The notes under the pieces were generated by a model. The model ran no database searches. It was not told the DNA's origin and was given only the letters and a program-made list of their open reading frames with translations. Positions 63,790-64,000 of a stretch of DNA of 64,000 bases are shown here, one piece after another. Within the stretch, counting starts at the first letter, position 1, and every line of letters starts with the position of its first letter. The position numbers and the translations under genes were made by a program. The stretch lies in the NCBI RefSeq assembly GCF_039525035.1, contig NZ_BAAAHE010000024.1, forward strand, positions 1 to 64,000. The letters run 5' to 3'. This DNA is from Sporichthya brevicatena (GTDB lineage Bacteria > Actinomycetota > Actinomycetes > Sporichthyales > Sporichthyaceae).

Positions 63790-64000
63790 ACGATCCGCCC
63801 GTCGCCGAGGAACTGCGGGTCGGCGTCGCCGAGGATGGTGTCCGCGTCGTACCGGACGATCTCGCGCCCGGTCAGCCAGCCGTTCGAGAGCAGTTGGAAG
63901 AACACGATGATCGCGTAGGCGCTCCAGAACGACGTGCGCGTGAGCAGCCGGGTCCGCAGCACCGCGAGGTCCACGACGACCGCGACGACCACACCGACGA
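63672..64000 (-). CDS. lycopene cyclase domain protein (CrtYd-like), 5' end outside window
   Basis: A partial membrane protein of at least 109 residues whose frame continues past the window end. It shows the CrtYc/CrtYd heterodimeric lycopene cyclase pattern: a hydrophobic helix, then FFQLLSNGWLTG and the family motif YAPVEDLLFGFALVL, which carries the conserved PxEE-like acid. It probably cyclises lycopene with a partner upstream. An in-frame GTG at 63992 may be the start or an internal codon. Overlaps crtB tail to tail by 118 bp. Confidence 0.8.
   Translation of the reverse strand, partial: VGVVVAVVVDLAVLRTRLLTRTSFWSAYAIIVFFQLLSNGWLTGREIVRYDADTILGDADPQFLGDGRIVYAPVEDLLFGFALVLWTLGVWTWLGTWLDERQARRART

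Overview
The window is a chromosomal segment of a very GC-rich actinomycete (Actinomycetota). The evidence is near-universal G/C at third codon positions, frequent GTG and some TTG starts, ATGA/GTGA stop-start overlaps, and actinobacterial marker genes: OpcA, acVLRF1, DUF3099, DUF5302, a SAV_6107-type HEPN protein, a FabG1-FabI pair and a SufR-led suf operon. The carotenoid genes and general gene order suggest a Frankiales/Sporichthya/Geodermatophilales-like organism, but that is inference. I saw no rRNA, tRNA, CRISPR array, insertion sequence or integrase.

Layout. 0-3.5 kb (minus strand): fabG1 and fabI of type II fatty acid synthesis, a 58-residue membrane protein, a SixA-type phosphatase and a lipoprotein alpha/beta hydrolase. 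3.5-9.4 kb (plus): a secreted FN3-tailed protein and a secreted subtilase with RTX-like repeats, then tldD-tldE, closed by a 38-bp perfect palindrome. 9.4-21 kb: small or housekeeping genes, including a flavin/PNPOx-like protein, a DUF732-like protein, an MFS exporter, dodecin, DUF3099, moaA, SURF1, a sirtuin, a divergent SDR, an ABC exporter, an enoyl-CoA hydratase and a small HTH protein. 21-26.5 kb: an ABC-F ATPase, then a divergent Liv-type transporter operon (livH, a livM-livG fusion, livF) with no binding protein nearby.

26.5-33.4 kb (minus): one iron-sulfur assembly operon, sufR-sufB-sufD-sufC-sufS-sufU-sufT, followed by the ribosome-rescue gene acVLRF1. 33.5-38.6 kb: an ABC-2 export pair, a DUF559-like protein, a 59-residue ORF, and ctaA and ctaB for heme A. 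38.8-47 kb (plus): the pentose-phosphate operon tkt-tal-pgi-zwf-opcA-pgl. 47-50 kb: a HEPN protein with a consensus SOS box upstream, a secreted AMIN-like protein preceded by four 13-bp tandem repeats, a second SDR, and an ArsC-family protein with an ASCH-like protein.

50.3-64 kb: a dispersed carotenoid region. It contains an FAD oxidoreductase, a VOC protein, a CruF-like hydratase, a GT2 glycosyltransferase, a CrtI/CrtD-like desaturase, a GGPP synthase, CrtI, CrtB and a lycopene-cyclase-domain protein cut by the window end. Between these lie metF, a CDP-alcohol phosphotransferase, DUF5302, an SGNH hydrolase and a zinc-ribbon protein. Together they should make a cyclised, hydroxylated and glycosylated carotenoid.

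Two features run through the window. Many transcription units begin with a TANNNT box 6-9 nt before the start codon, implying leaderless mRNAs. Intergenic regions carry several small families of palindromic repeats, mostly at transcript ends.
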